Shown here piece by piece: positions 47,201-56,900 of a DNA stretch of 64,000 bases. A program made the translations under genes and the position numbers. Each line of letters begins with the position of its first letter. Position 1 is the first letter of the stretch. Below the pieces are notes generated by a model, which ran no database searches, was not told where the DNA came from, and saw nothing but the letters and a program-made list of their open reading frames with translations. Source of the stretch: Bacteroidetes bacterium CG18_big_fil_WC_8_21_14_2_50_41_14 (lineage in GTDB: Bacteria > Bacteroidota > Bacteroidia > Bacteroidales > F082); the NCBI GenBank assembly GCA_002771745.1, contig PCUL01000062.1, positions 1 to 64,000 of the forward strand. Direction: 5' to 3'.

Positions 47201-47305
47201 CGAAGAGATAACCACACCCTGTACTGCACTTCCCTGGGCTTTTACCTGCCACGGAATCAACAGCACCAACAGCAATAAAACAGAATAAATTTTTGTCATG
47301 AGCAT
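44252..47305 (-). CDS. SusC-family TonB-dependent outer-membrane transporter
   Basis: The 1017-residue protein has a signal peptide (about 1-23), a carboxypeptidase-regulatory-like domain (about 27-108, VQGVVISSEDLLPIPGATVL), the SusC-specific plug start (EVVVIGYGTVKKKDVTGAVS, about 112-131), the plug (to about 230, with GTVGANGIILITTKTG) and a 22-strand barrel that ends YWFGFSINL. It imports oligosaccharides released at the surface, powered by TonB-ExbBD. It lacks the N-terminal signalling domain of anti-sigma-coupled SusC proteins, which fits control by the membrane-spanning regulator next door. An ATG two codons downstream is an equal start choice. Confidence 0.95.
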   Translation of the reverse strand: MLMTKIYSVLLLLVLLIPWQVKAQGSAVQGVVISSEDLLPIPGATVLEKGTTNGTSTDLDGKFVLQNVSPQSTLIFSYVGMKSQEILLTSGQNNVKVTLDLDISLLNEVVVIGYGTVKKKDVTGAVSIVDSKTISKLNPVKIEQALQGTITGVNVTEQSGAPGAGLDIRIRGISTNGDASPVAIIDGYQGDLNTLNPNDIETITVLKDAQAAIYGTVGANGIILITTKTGKRNTPTTVKFNSTSGLQQTTRKLPVLNATEYAVLLNESYASAGKPLPFPDVSGLGKGTNWQDQLFTTQPIFDNNVSISGGSAKMTYSISASDLRQKGIIGGDKAAFERSTARISMGADFTNWLKFNSSITYTHIDRTSFNDFGLGSVLFNAVNMPSTVPVYNPDGSYFIAPANVGIEIINPLQQIANTFNSYYLNKLNGNLGLEAKFANHFTATARIGFNSTFDHGKSFTKVVDYGESKVFNVPRSSVYQSRNNYNDYTFDAFVNYDNNFNETHHVTGTLGTSVFQEWGNGLNATGYDVPNNSWEFADISLTTGYVDSKSSGSYTYDQRRLSYFARAQYDYKGKYLVSAMFRRDASTKFGPDNAVAYFPSATVGWIISDEGFLKDVKQINFLKLRASYGILGSDKIDSYKYISQLNGEGVYVLNGQLVYGTAIGTLPNPGIKWEQSEQIDAGFDLTFLNDRMDFTADYFVKTTKDLLIPNIPVSGILGTYAPGAGSPTINAGTVRNSGLEFALGFRGPAVENFSYRINYNLTILKNEVLKVDNGTGFYPGGSFGVGQPSPARMEVGQPIGYFYGYKTDGLFQTQEEVDAHPSQQALGSVASPGDLRFVDVNGDGVLNSNDKTYIGDPIPDFVMGLNISLQYKNFDFVAYTFASIGNDIVRNYERAQPDVNKLSTTIDRWTGPGTSNQVPRVTYGATANTIFSDYYVEDGSYLRLQRVSLGYRIPQVITKRARIDEVRFFVAVNNLVTLTRYMGFDPGASTGQPIGGGFDSGFYPAARTYWFGFSINL

Positions 47306-47419
47306 AGGGTTTTTTTATAACATTTTTTTGATTCATCAAGTATTAAATCGATTGCGACAATTAGAATATTTGGACGAAGTAAATATTAAAATTAGGATAT
47401 GTCAATATATTTGGTGCGT

Positions 47420-47465
47420 CAAAAATACATCAGTAGTAAAAATACACTACAACATAAATACATCA
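47420..47465 (-). promoter_or_regulatory. Candidate PUL promoter and operator: -7 box, dyad and three direct repeats
   Basis: In the 262-nt gap before susC the minus strand has a TATTTTTG -7 box (47420-47427) with a GTTG 22 nt upstream. Overlapping and just upstream lie three direct repeats of the AAATACATCA type (47423-47432, 47440-47449, 47456-47465; the middle copy is AAATACACTA), spaced 17 and 16 nt. A dyad GTAGT-N8-ACTAC (47433-47450) lies among them. A second TAATTTTG box is at 47467-47474. Repeats at this place suit an activator bound beside RNA polymerase, presumably the LuxR-type regulator upstream. This is inferred from layout. Confidence 0.45.
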
Positions 47466-47567
47466 ACAAAATTATATAAGACTGGTAAACAATTTCTTAT
47501 GACAGGGATTACTATTTATAATTAAGTTCCATACCAATTTGCATTGAATACGATAATATTTTCTATT

Positions 47568-50465
47568 CTAAAAGGAAAGAATGAAGTCTGTTAAATTTTC
47601 TTCTCGACCGAGATTAAACTTTTTACGCAAACGATAGCGACTTATTTCTACTCCCCTGGTTGAAATATTCATAAGTACTGAAATTTCTTTGCTGGAAATA
47701 TTCATACGCAGGTAGGCACACAATTTAAGTTCGCGTGGAGTGAGGATTGGGAAAGCCAATTTTATGCGTGTAAGGAAAGCTTCATGAACATTTTCAAAAT
47801 GAGTTTCGAATACTTTCCATTGGTTTTCATTGTCAATTTCTTTGTTAATTTTACGAATCAGGAGCTGTATATGGTATTTCTGCTGGGTATCGAATGAACT
47901 GGATATTTTATTTAGTTCATTCTTGATATTGATCATTGTCTTGTTTTTATGCAACGTTTGCATGGTAGCATTGGCCAGCTCTTTGTCTTTTATCACCATT
48001 TCCTCACGAAGCTTTTCGTTTCGCATTTTAATAACTTTTTTCTCTGCCTCCAATGTTTCTCTTTGCAGAACTTCTTCCCTTTTCCGGAACAATTCTTCCT
48101 GCTGCAATTGGGTGTGAAGTTTCGTTTTTTCAACTCGCTTTTTAATCCACCAAGCTAACATGACCAGCAATCCAACTACAAATAGCAGGTAAATGATATA
48201 AGCTGTTATTGTTCGTTTCCATGGAGGTAGCACCCTGAATTCTACACTGACAGGCTTGGTAACTGTGCCATAAGTGTTTTTTGCTTTCACGCTGAAAATG
48301 TAATTTCCTTCCTCCAGGTTAGTAAATTCGCGTGATGGCCTGGATTGCCATTCCGACCACTTGATTTCGTAACCTTCCAGTCTGGTAGAAAACAAAATTT
48401 TATCTGAATTTTCAAAATCGTTGGCCGAAAAGCTGAAATCAGCTCCGTTATTGCTGTAGTTTAATACAACCGGCTTTTCTAACAGCGATGAATCTACATG
48501 AAGAATTGTGTCGGGATAAAATGTGTGAATAGTTCTTATATAGGCCTTAAACGGATATGCATAGGATTTATTCAAGCTTGGGTTGTAATGCACGAATCCA
48601 TTTTCTGTACCAAATATAACATTTCCCTCATGATAGGGATATACAAACTCAAATCCGTTGACAAAACTTCCTTCCAATCGTCGAAACGGAAGGTCTATTT
48701 TATTAAATGTCCCATCTTCCTGCCTCCTGAGCACCCCAGCTCTGCTGTTGTCAAAATACCACAAATCACCTTGGTCATCCTCTTTTAATGAACTGATTGA
48801 CAATCCATTCATATAAGATTCAAATTGGGACATGGATTCAAACGATTTCTTTACTTTGTCATATCTGAACGTATTAACCCCGCTGTTGAAGAGGATTCCT
48901 AAGTTTGTTTGAGCCATATTGACGGCATAATCGTTTAGTGGACTGTTTTGACTGTTGTAAAAGTCAAACTGAATGATACTGTCGTATTGCTCATTCAGCC
49001 AAAGATGAAAAACACCTTTCATACCATGTGCCATCCATATAGATCCATCGGTATCAATTGCAAGGCTTCTGGAGGATTCTGAAAAACCGGGAACTCGTTT
49101 TGAAAAAGTCCATTGCCCATTAATTTTTTCAAATAAAATAAGACCGGAATAAGTGCCTCCTATCACTTTGTTATTTTGAGAGGGTATTTCTAAATAAGTC
49201 CACCCTCCTGCAACATCACTAATTTTCGTGGCGCGGTCTTTTTCAATGATGAATGTACCACTATTATGCCCGCAGAAAAGAGCCCCTCCTATCTCATTTA
49301 ATGTCCAAACCTGTCCCTGCGTTTCGTTAATTATTTTAAAAGGTCGTGAATGGGATAATTCATGGTCAGGCACATTCCAACGTGTTATAAAAAGACCCTG
49401 GTTTGTACCAAGATATAGATTCCCTTCCCGAAAAATGGCTGTATATCCTGTACTGAGTCCGTAATTGTATGAAAGTCTTGTTAGTGAAGAGTTAATTTCT
49501 ACATAATCAATGCCATGATCGGTGCCTAGCCATAAATTATTAAATTGATCCTTATGTATACATAAAATGGTATTGTTTTGTAATCCATCTCTCCAATTTA
49601 ACTCTTGTAAGGGTTTACCGGTTCTATCGCTGATCAACAGTCCATTTTGAATGGTTCCAAAGGCCAGTTCGTTTTCACTTAATCGTATCGCACTATAAAT
49701 TTGCTGGGGTTTTAACAATGTATTGGTTTCACATGCCCATTCTTTGAGTGAATTACCATCATACAAATAGATTCCTTTGGATGCGGTGGCAATCATGAGT
49801 TTGTTTTCAAAAGGCAAAACAGACCACAATTCTAACCCTTTAAGTCTCTCCATTCCTACCAATGGAAAAAGTTCGCCCATGGAATAGCGCATCAACCCTT
49901 TTTCAAGATCGTTTACGTAGTATTCACCATTCACTAAAAAGGAGAAATGAAAGGAGGAGGGTGCTTTTATTATCTTGATTTCATTGTCTTTGTAAAACAT
50001 CAGTTGTGAAAACGACTGGAATATCACACCGTCAGAATGCATAAATATTTTCCATATTTCGCCAAAATCTCTACTTTCTTCCGGGACAAGAGATAACAAA
50101 CTTTTAAAAGTTACACCACCCATTTTGCCCAATTCGAAATAGCCAATCTCATTAAATCCTCCGGAAAAAAGCACATGATCTTTTCCTTTGCAGAGTGCTC
50201 TCACGATACTGCTATTTGGCAACGGATACAAAATCCAATTGATTCCATCGTATTCTAGTAGTCCGTTATTATTACCAAAATACATCATTCCATTATCCCC
50301 TTGTGCAATGGACCATGTTTGAAATCCACCTTGATAATCAGATCGTTCAAAATTTCTCACGAAAGGCGTGCCCACTATTTGAGCCTCTATTGGCAATATG
50401 AGCCAAAAAAATACAACCAGAAACATGATGTTTCGGCTCTTTAACTGGGTAAACATAAGCATCAT
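47568..50465 (-). CDS. Membrane-spanning PUL regulator: beta-propeller, Y_Y_Y and LuxR-type HTH
   Basis: The protein has about 965 residues. A signal peptide leads into a periplasmic part built of two-component-regulator propeller repeats (about 30-680; NLWLGTDHGID and similar), then a Y_Y_Y domain (about 680-755, WSEWQSRPSREFTNLEEGNY), one transmembrane helix (about 765-785), a cytoplasmic coiled coil (about 790-870) and a C-terminal GerE/LuxR-type helix-turn-helix (about 905-960, LTPRELKLCAYLRMNISSKE). It has no histidine-kinase or receiver domain, so it should pass the signal straight from the periplasm to DNA. It lies upstream of susC on the same strand. GTG 50471 would add two residues; ATG 50456 is another choice. 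Confidence 0.85.
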   Translation of the reverse strand: MMLMFTQLKSRNIMFLVVFFWLILPIEAQIVGTPFVRNFERSDYQGGFQTWSIAQGDNGMMYFGNNNGLLEYDGINWILYPLPNSSIVRALCKGKDHVLFSGGFNEIGYFELGKMGGVTFKSLLSLVPEESRDFGEIWKIFMHSDGVIFQSFSQLMFYKDNEIKIIKAPSSFHFSFLVNGEYYVNDLEKGLMRYSMGELFPLVGMERLKGLELWSVLPFENKLMIATASKGIYLYDGNSLKEWACETNTLLKPQQIYSAIRLSENELAFGTIQNGLLISDRTGKPLQELNWRDGLQNNTILCIHKDQFNNLWLGTDHGIDYVEINSSLTRLSYNYGLSTGYTAIFREGNLYLGTNQGLFITRWNVPDHELSHSRPFKIINETQGQVWTLNEIGGALFCGHNSGTFIIEKDRATKISDVAGGWTYLEIPSQNNKVIGGTYSGLILFEKINGQWTFSKRVPGFSESSRSLAIDTDGSIWMAHGMKGVFHLWLNEQYDSIIQFDFYNSQNSPLNDYAVNMAQTNLGILFNSGVNTFRYDKVKKSFESMSQFESYMNGLSISSLKEDDQGDLWYFDNSRAGVLRRQEDGTFNKIDLPFRRLEGSFVNGFEFVYPYHEGNVIFGTENGFVHYNPSLNKSYAYPFKAYIRTIHTFYPDTILHVDSSLLEKPVVLNYSNNGADFSFSANDFENSDKILFSTRLEGYEIKWSEWQSRPSREFTNLEEGNYIFSVKAKNTYGTVTKPVSVEFRVLPPWKRTITAYIIYLLFVVGLLVMLAWWIKKRVEKTKLHTQLQQEELFRKREEVLQRETLEAEKKVIKMRNEKLREEMVIKDKELANATMQTLHKNKTMINIKNELNKISSSFDTQQKYHIQLLIRKINKEIDNENQWKVFETHFENVHEAFLTRIKLAFPILTPRELKLCAYLRMNISSKEISVLMNISTRGVEISRYRLRKKFNLGREENLTDFILSF

Positions 50466-50470
50466 GTGCA

Positions 50471-50478
50471 CAAAGCTA
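50471..50478 (-). promoter_or_regulatory. -7 promoter-like box (TAGCTTTG) at the regulator start
   Basis: TAGCTTTG on the minus strand fits the -7 consensus but lies only a few nt before the first ATG, so transcripts from it would be almost leaderless or use the later ATG at 50456. No TTTG lies at the -33 distance. A perfect 13-nt palindrome, CATGATGATCATG, is about 45 nt further upstream (50523-50535). Confidence 0.3.
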
Positions 50479-50558
50479 ATCTTTTAGTCATAAACAGAAT
50501 GATATTAACAAAGGATTTTTAACATGATGATCATGACGACATAAAAGATGCGCGGTGA

Positions 50559-51794
50559 TTATGAATACCTCAATGCCTTAGAAGGTGAAATGTGTGTGAT
50601 GGTAAACGCCGGAATCATCAGAACAAAAAAGGTAACGATCAGCACACCTATATTTAACATTAAAAACGCAGCCACAGATAACTCGACCGGGACATAGTCG
50701 ATATAGTAGGATTCGGGCGAAAGTTTGATGAAATGAAAAATGTCTTGCAGAAAGATAAAGGCCAATCCTGACAAGTTGCCCCAAAACATTCCCCGAAGGA
50801 TTATCCTGCCTGTTTTAATTAAAAAAATCCGTTGTATGGTTCTATTGTTCGCACCAAGTGCTTTCAGCAGACCTACCATATTGGTCCGCTCGATGATGAT
50901 GATAAGCAGCGTAGATATCAGGGTGATGGAGGCTACCAATGCAAGCAAAGTGAGAATGACAATCACATTCATGTCCAATAAGTCGAGCCAATCGAAAATC
51001 TGAGGAAAGGCATCCAATACGGTTACAATATTCAGGTTGTACGGAATTTGTTTGTAAAGTTCCATGGCGGTTTCCCTGATGCGGTTCTGATCTGCCAGGT
51101 CTACCTCAATCATACCTACCTGCTCCGCTGTCCAGCCGTTTAGTTTTTGTATGTGCCTGATATCCCCTATCAGGTAGGCGTTGTCAAATTCCTCCAGGCT
51201 GGTATTGAAAAAACCCGATACAGTCAGTTTTCTTCCGCGGGCTTGGGTTTCATCATCCTGGACAAACCAAATCCGTAAATCGTCATGGATATTCAGATGT
51301 AATTTATTGGCCAGGGTTTGTGAGATAAGCACTTCGTTGGTACTCACCTCTCCATTCAGATTTGGAAAACGACCTTCTGTTAATGCTTCAATCAGAAAGG
51401 TGGAATCGTAATCAATACCGATTCCTTTAAATATGACCCCCTGGATTTGATCTTTCGTTTTTACTACACCTGCTTTTTTTGCTGTAAATTGTATATGACT
51501 GATTTCCGGATTTAGTTTCAGGTTGTGAACAAATTCGCTTTTAGTATCAACTGGCTGTCCTTCAAGCGATTCATTATTATCGAATGGCACAATTTGCAAA
51601 TGTGAGGTAAAGCCGGTAACTTTGTCGCTAATGCTGTGCTTAAAGCCCACTACGATGGCCACACTGATCAACATGAGCATAACGCCCAGGGCAATGCTTA
51701 CAACAGAAATACCCACGACCGGACGGGACAAGTTGTTTGCTCCCTTTCCTGAAATGCGGTTTGCAATGAAATATGAGAAAGAGGGTGTTGCCAT
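50559..51794 (-). CDS. LolC/LolE-type ABC transporter permease (FtsX family)
   Basis: With the ATG at 51794 the protein has 411 residues: one transmembrane helix near the N-terminus (about 25-50), a periplasmic MacB-like domain (about 55-260) and three transmembrane helices in the C-terminal FtsX domain (about 270-400, including IVILTLLALVASITLISTLL). In Gram-negative bacteria such permeases work with a LolD-type ATPase to release lipoproteins from the inner membrane. No ATPase gene is adjacent, so its ATPase must be elsewhere. A GTG at 51803 would add three residues. A TAAATTTG box lies at 51803-51810. Only about 32 nt separate it from the divergent NamZ-like gene. Confidence 0.85.
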   Translation of the reverse strand: MATPSFSYFIANRISGKGANNLSRPVVGISVVSIALGVMLMLISVAIVVGFKHSISDKVTGFTSHLQIVPFDNNESLEGQPVDTKSEFVHNLKLNPEISHIQFTAKKAGVVKTKDQIQGVIFKGIGIDYDSTFLIEALTEGRFPNLNGEVSTNEVLISQTLANKLHLNIHDDLRIWFVQDDETQARGRKLTVSGFFNTSLEEFDNAYLIGDIRHIQKLNGWTAEQVGMIEVDLADQNRIRETAMELYKQIPYNLNIVTVLDAFPQIFDWLDLLDMNVIVILTLLALVASITLISTLLIIIIERTNMVGLLKALGANNRTIQRIFLIKTGRIILRGMFWGNLSGLAFIFLQDIFHFIKLSPESYYIDYVPVELSVAAFLMLNIGVLIVTFFVLMIPAFTITHISPSKALRYS

Positions 51795-51826
51795 AGTGGG
51801 CACAAATTTAACAAAAGCAATTTTAT

Positions 51827-53026
51827 ATGAGGACTTTCGGTTGGTTGATTAGCGCTTTATTTATTTTCATGGTTTTTCCCTTTCAGGGATGCACACAAAA
51901 TTCACCGCAACTGGTTGAATACGATGAAGTTGTTACCGGAGCACAACAGTTGCACGCGTATCTTCCGTTGTTAAAAGGTAAACAAGTGGCGTTGGTGGCA
52001 AACCAGGCTTCCCTTGTTGGAGAAACACACCTCGCGGATACGTTGTTGAGTTCGGGGATCCTCCTGAAGAAGATATTTTGTCCGGAACACGGCTTCAGAG
52101 GTACTGCCGATGCCGGAGAGTTGGTTAACGACAGCATTGATCCTGTAACAGGTATTCCGCTGGTTTCGCTTTACGGAATCCATAAGAAGCCCACGCCCGA
52201 AGACCTGAGTGGAATTGATGTCGTGGTATTCGACCTACAGGATGTAGGCGTTCGGTACTATACCTATGTGAGTACTGCGGCATTCGTTCTCGAAGCTTGT
52301 GCTGAAAATGGAATCGCCATGGTACTTCTCGACCGTCCCAATCCAAATGGGTATCTGATTGACGGGCCTGTGCTGGAAGTCCCGTATCGTTCTTTTGTAG
52401 GAATGCACACAGTCCCCATTGCCTACGGAATGACCATTGGCGAATACATTCGAATGGTGTTGGGGGAAAAGTGGATTAATCCCTCCGAAACGGCTAATCT
52501 GGTGGTGATTCCTCTCAAACAATACAACCATCAACTGATAGTAAAATTAAAGTTGAAACCAAGCCCTAATCTACCTACCTGGCAATCGGTTTATTTGTAT
52601 CCTTCGCTGTGCCTTTTTGAGGGGACCGATGTGAGTGTGGCCAGGGGAACAGCATTTCCCTTCGAAGCCTATGGGGCTCCCTGGTTTTCTTTGGGGAGTT
52701 TTTCGTTTACACCGAAATCCATTCAGGGAATGAGCACCCATCCAAAATTTGAGGAACAGGTTTGTTATGGACAAAACCTGAAAGGATTTGCAGAAAATTA
52801 CCAACATAACCCGATAGAATTAAATCTCACCTGGCTGATAACAGCTTACCAGGTATCTCCTGACAAGGCAAACTTCTTTAATAACTATTTTGATAAATTG
52901 GCAGGATCAGATCAACTTCGGAATGATATCATTGCCGGAAAGAATGAAAATGAAATCAGGGAAAGCTGGAAAATGAATTTGGATAATTTTAAGGTAATTA
53001 GAGAAAAGTATTTGTTATATCCTTAG
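51827..53026 (+). CDS. namZ: DUF1343 / NamZ-like exo-beta-N-acetylmuramidase lipoprotein
   Basis: The 399-residue protein has a lipoprotein signal (lipobox ending FPFQGC, Cys22) and a DUF1343 domain. Diagnostic blocks are VALVANQASLVG (about 55), FCPEHGFRGTADAGE (about 85), VVVFDLQDVGVRYYTYVSTA (about 130) and LLDRPNPNG (about 165). The founding NamZ enzyme (GH171) removes terminal MurNAc from peptidoglycan fragments, so a role in cell-wall recycling or turnover is likely. The catalytic residues are not fully established, and the family symbol is used by resemblance. The gene is divergent from the permease and convergent with the beta-barrel gene. Confidence 0.82.
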   Translation: MRTFGWLISALFIFMVFPFQGCTQNSPQLVEYDEVVTGAQQLHAYLPLLKGKQVALVANQASLVGETHLADTLLSSGILLKKIFCPEHGFRGTADAGELVNDSIDPVTGIPLVSLYGIHKKPTPEDLSGIDVVVFDLQDVGVRYYTYVSTAAFVLEACAENGIAMVLLDRPNPNGYLIDGPVLEVPYRSFVGMHTVPIAYGMTIGEYIRMVLGEKWINPSETANLVVIPLKQYNHQLIVKLKLKPSPNLPTWQSVYLYPSLCLFEGTDVSVARGTAFPFEAYGAPWFSLGSFSFTPKSIQGMSTHPKFEEQVCYGQNLKGFAENYQHNPIELNLTWLITAYQVSPDKANFFNNYFDKLAGSDQLRNDIIAGKNENEIRESWKMNLDNFKVIREKYLLYP

Positions 53027-53043
53027 ATACTGCAATTTATAAA

Positions 53044-53748
53044 TTAAAATTCAATAACCAATCCCACCAACACCTGGATAAACCTCACTTTTCTTTCATC
53101 GATGCGTACACCTGTCGGGGTACTAAATGGAAAGGACATTTGCCTGCTGATGTATTCCCCATCAAGTTTACAACCCAGACCTCTCTTGAACATATAGCTC
53201 ATTCCCAGACCAGGGATTACAATAAACCCATCATCCCGTGAGGAAGTAATTTCATAGGTAAGTGGGCCGATAAAATAGAACTGTGCACGATAAACCTGAT
53301 AAGGTGTATTCGATCTCATATAACCTGCAAGCAGCTTTCCTGTGAAAGTCAATCCCTCCAGAATGGAATATCTCCCATAAACGCCACCCACAATGGTGGC
53401 GGTCTGAAATGACTCGGATCTGATGGTCAGGTTTTCCAAAGAGGGTTCAGCCTCCATTTTTTTCTGAGTCAGTGTAGCTAAATCAATGGGATTATTATTG
53501 ATATTCGCCTCTATACCAACTCCAAAATTTGGGAGAAAAAACCAGGTTGCTTCACCACCATAACTGATGCCAGGACGGGCAAAACAATCTTCATCCAAAG
53601 TCGTTCCGGCAAATTGCCCCAAAGGCATTGAAATTCCAGATTGTAAACACACAAACAGGTCATTTTGTGCTTGAAGTCCCGAATGTAATATTCCAAAAAA
53701 AGCAATACTGATCAGGGTAACAATTCGAATGACGATCCTCATATTCAT
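53044..53748 (-). CDS. Outer-membrane beta-barrel protein
   Basis: From the ATG at 53748 the protein has 234 residues (53742 is two codons later; an ORF from 53817 adds an unlikely leader). A signal peptide (ending LQAQ) is followed by alternating amphipathic strands: PGISYGGEATWFFLPNFGVG, then GGVYGRYSILEGLTFTGKLL and others. The chain ends in VLVGLVIEF with a C-terminal Phe, as needed for BamA recognition. It resembles small OmpA/PorT-like barrels of Bacteroidota, but I cannot name a function. It ends 17 nt from the convergent NamZ-like gene. Confidence 0.75.
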   Translation of the reverse strand: MNMRIVIRIVTLISIAFFGILHSGLQAQNDLFVCLQSGISMPLGQFAGTTLDEDCFARPGISYGGEATWFFLPNFGVGIEANINNNPIDLATLTQKKMEAEPSLENLTIRSESFQTATIVGGVYGRYSILEGLTFTGKLLAGYMRSNTPYQVYRAQFYFIGPLTYEITSSRDDGFIVIPGLGMSYMFKRGLGCKLDGEYISRQMSFPFSTPTGVRIDERKVRFIQVLVGLVIEF

Positions 53749-53818
53749 TGAGTTTTTTAAGCTGGTAAATCTAGGATTTATTACTGAATTACCCATGAAA
53801 CAAGTTTGACAATTCACG

Positions 53819-53850
53819 CAAAATTATTAACATGAATAACGATAACCAAT
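53819..53850 (-). promoter_or_regulatory. Promoter of the beta-barrel gene
   Basis: On the minus strand ATTG (53847-53850) and TAATTTTG (53819-53826) are 20 nt apart. The -7 box is full consensus and the -33 has one mismatch. It lies about 70 nt before the ATG at 53748, which supports that start over the upstream ones. Confidence 0.5.
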
Positions 53851-53974
53851 TCCTTTGAGGATTCAATATCAACTATCATAGTATTGTTAATGCAACTCTT
53901 GTACAAATATCTTGGTCATCAATGCTTGAATCAGATATATCTTTATTTTTACCAGGAATTAACATATCACACCA

Positions 53975-56900
53975 ATGAAGTATTTTACACGATTTTTCGC
54001 TTTGTTCTTTGTCCTCCTAATAGTAGAAGTTGCCACTTCTCAACCATGGACAAATTTGCTTCCACCAGAAAAGGCAGACAAAAAGGAGCTTAGTTTTTAT
54101 GATTATCAAAAGGCTTTTTATGAATATTGGGAGCCATTTCATGTGGATAAAGGCTATTATCTCAACCGCGATGGGGAGAAAACAAAAGTGCCCGGCTGGA
54201 AACAATTTAAACGCTGGGAACATTATTGGGAAACGCGAGTCGATAAACAAACCGGTGAATTTCCTACTACATCCACCAGAGAAATTTATCAAAAAGCCAA
54301 GGCTTCTTTATCCGCAAACCGCAGCCTTTCAGGTGATTGGTCAGCCTTGGGTCCCGACAACACGGGAGGTGGTTATGCGGGATTGGGCAGAATCAACTGC
54401 ATTGCATTTCATCCAGCCAACAACAACATGATCTACATAGGTGCTGCTTCAGGAGGTATTTGGAAAACGAGCAATGGTGGGACGAGCTGGAATCCCCTTG
54501 GTGATGATAACGCGGCCCTGGGTGTGAGCGATATCCTGGTCATTGTGAATGGCAGCAGTGAAACCGTTTACCTGGCCACCGGTGACAAGGATCATTCAGA
54601 TACCTATTCTGTAGGCGTGCTGAAATCAATAGACGGTGGTGCAACCTGGCAAACCACCGGTTTGGACTGGACTGCCAATCAGCAGCGGCTGATTTACAAA
54701 ATGCTGATGGATCCGGTAAATCAGAATATTTTATATGCAGCCACTTCCAATGGTTTCTACAAGACCATCAACGCCGGAAATACCTGGACGCAACTGATCA
54801 ATTCGAGTTATGTGGATGTAGAATTCGACCCGTCCAACAACAGCATTCTTTATTCAAGCGACACCGATGGAAAAGTTTACAAGAGCATTAATAGTGGACA
54901 GAACTGGACAATTGTACATAGTGTAACGGGAGGAAAACGAACCGAACTTGCTGTTACATCCGACAACCCCGCTATAGTATATGCTTTGGTTTCTAATGCG
55001 GGAAGCGGGCTAAAAGGAATTTATAAATCCACCGATTTTGGAAACTCTTTCACGTTGACTTTCAATTCATTTAACCTGATGGGATGGGATTGTGATGGCA
55101 GTGATTCAGGAGGACAAGCCTGGTACGACCTGTGCATTGCTGCCGACCCTAATGATGAAAACACGCTCTTTGCCGGTGGAGTTAACACCTGGAAATCAAT
55201 AGATGGTGGTTTTACCTGGAACATCAGCAACCATTGGTCGAGTTCTTGTAGTGGAAACGCGACCACCGTCCATGCGGATAAACACACCTTGGTTTATCGC
55301 CATAATACCTCCGTTTTATTTGAAGGAAATGATGGCGGTATTTATAAAACCGATGACAGTGGAAGTTCCTGGGACCATATTGGGAATACCCTCGAAATAA
55401 GCCAGATGTATCGCATTTCGTGTGCTCAAACCAACAATACGGATGTAATGACCGGGTTGCAGGATAACGGATCGAAAATGCTTGCCAACAATGGATGGAC
55501 AGATGTTTATGGGGGCGATGGCATGGAATGTATCATCGATTTTACCGATGACAATACACAATATGCTTCTTTGTACTTTGGCAGCGTATTCCGCACCATC
55601 AACAAGTGGAATTCGTCCTATTACATTACCGGTGGGGTATCGGGGAACGCTGCCTGGGTAACGCCTTATACCCTTGACCCAAACGACCATATGACCCTGT
55701 ACATTGGTTTTCAGGATGTTTGGAAATCTACCAACCAGGGTGCCAATTGGACCCAAATCAGTAGTTGGGGAGGAAACACGTTGCAATCGCTTGCCGTAGC
55801 CCCTTCAAATTCGAATTATATTTATGCTGCAACATACGGAACACTTTATGGTACTACCAATGGTGGCGGCAGCTGGAGCGACATCACGGGTTCGTTGCCG
55901 GTGGGAACAGCCAGCATCACTTACATTTGGGTAAAAAACGACGATCCATCCACACTCTGGGTTACCATGAGTGGTTTTAATGCACTGGGCGTTTTTCAGA
56001 GTACTGATGGCGGCAGTACCTGGTCAGATATTTCAACCGGCTTACCAGAAATCCCTATCAACAGTATCATTCAAAATAAACAGAATACCGTCGAATTGGA
56101 ATTGTATGCAGGAACAGATGTTGGCGTTTACCTAAAACTGGGGTCTGCAAACTGGGTTCCGTTTTTTGACGGATTGCCTAATGTGGTGGTGAATGAATTG
56201 GATATATTTTATGATGATTCCAATCCTCAAAACAGCCTGCTCAGGGCCGGAACATTTGGCCGGGGACTTTGGGAATCGGATTTGTATTCAGGCTCTCCGG
56301 CAGGTCCTGTGGCCGATTTTGAAGGGTCGCCCCTGACAGGAACGGAACCGCTGGAAGTCACATTTACCGATCTTTCCGTTGGAACAATCGACACCTGGGA
56401 TTGGGATTTTGGAGACGGCGAACAGTCATCAGATCAGAATCCGTTGCATACTTATACTTCTTATGGAGTTTATACCGTCTCCCTGACGGTAAGTGGTTCA
56501 AATGGTAATGACACAGAAACCAAAACAGACTACATTGAAGTAACGGCTCTGCCCCCTGTTGCTGACTTTGAAGCAAATCCGATAACCGGAAATGCTCCTT
56601 TGTTGGTATCGTTTACCAGTTTGTCTACCGGTATCATCGATAGTTGGGTTTGGGATTTGGGTAACGGAAGTGGAGCCTCAGGTGAAAATATCGCATACAC
56701 CTATGAAGCACCTGGTTATTATACCATTACACTCACTGTAACAGGTCCCGGTGGGTCAGACATGATGACCAAAACCGATTATATCGAAGTATTTCCGGTA
56801 AGTCCTCCTGTTGTGGACTTTTCGGCTACTCCTACTTTTGGAGAGGCACCACTTCAGGTTACCTTCACCAACCTGACCACCGGACAAGTGGATCAATACG

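Noticed and set aside
47423-47465. CRISPR-like array
   Set aside because: Only three imperfect 10-nt repeats with 6-7 nt between them and no cas genes. A regulator-binding cluster fits better.
53749-53817. 23-residue leader of the beta-barrel protein
   Set aside because: It would precede a clear signal peptide and place the start at the -7 box of the promoter. Starts at 53748 or 53742 fit better.
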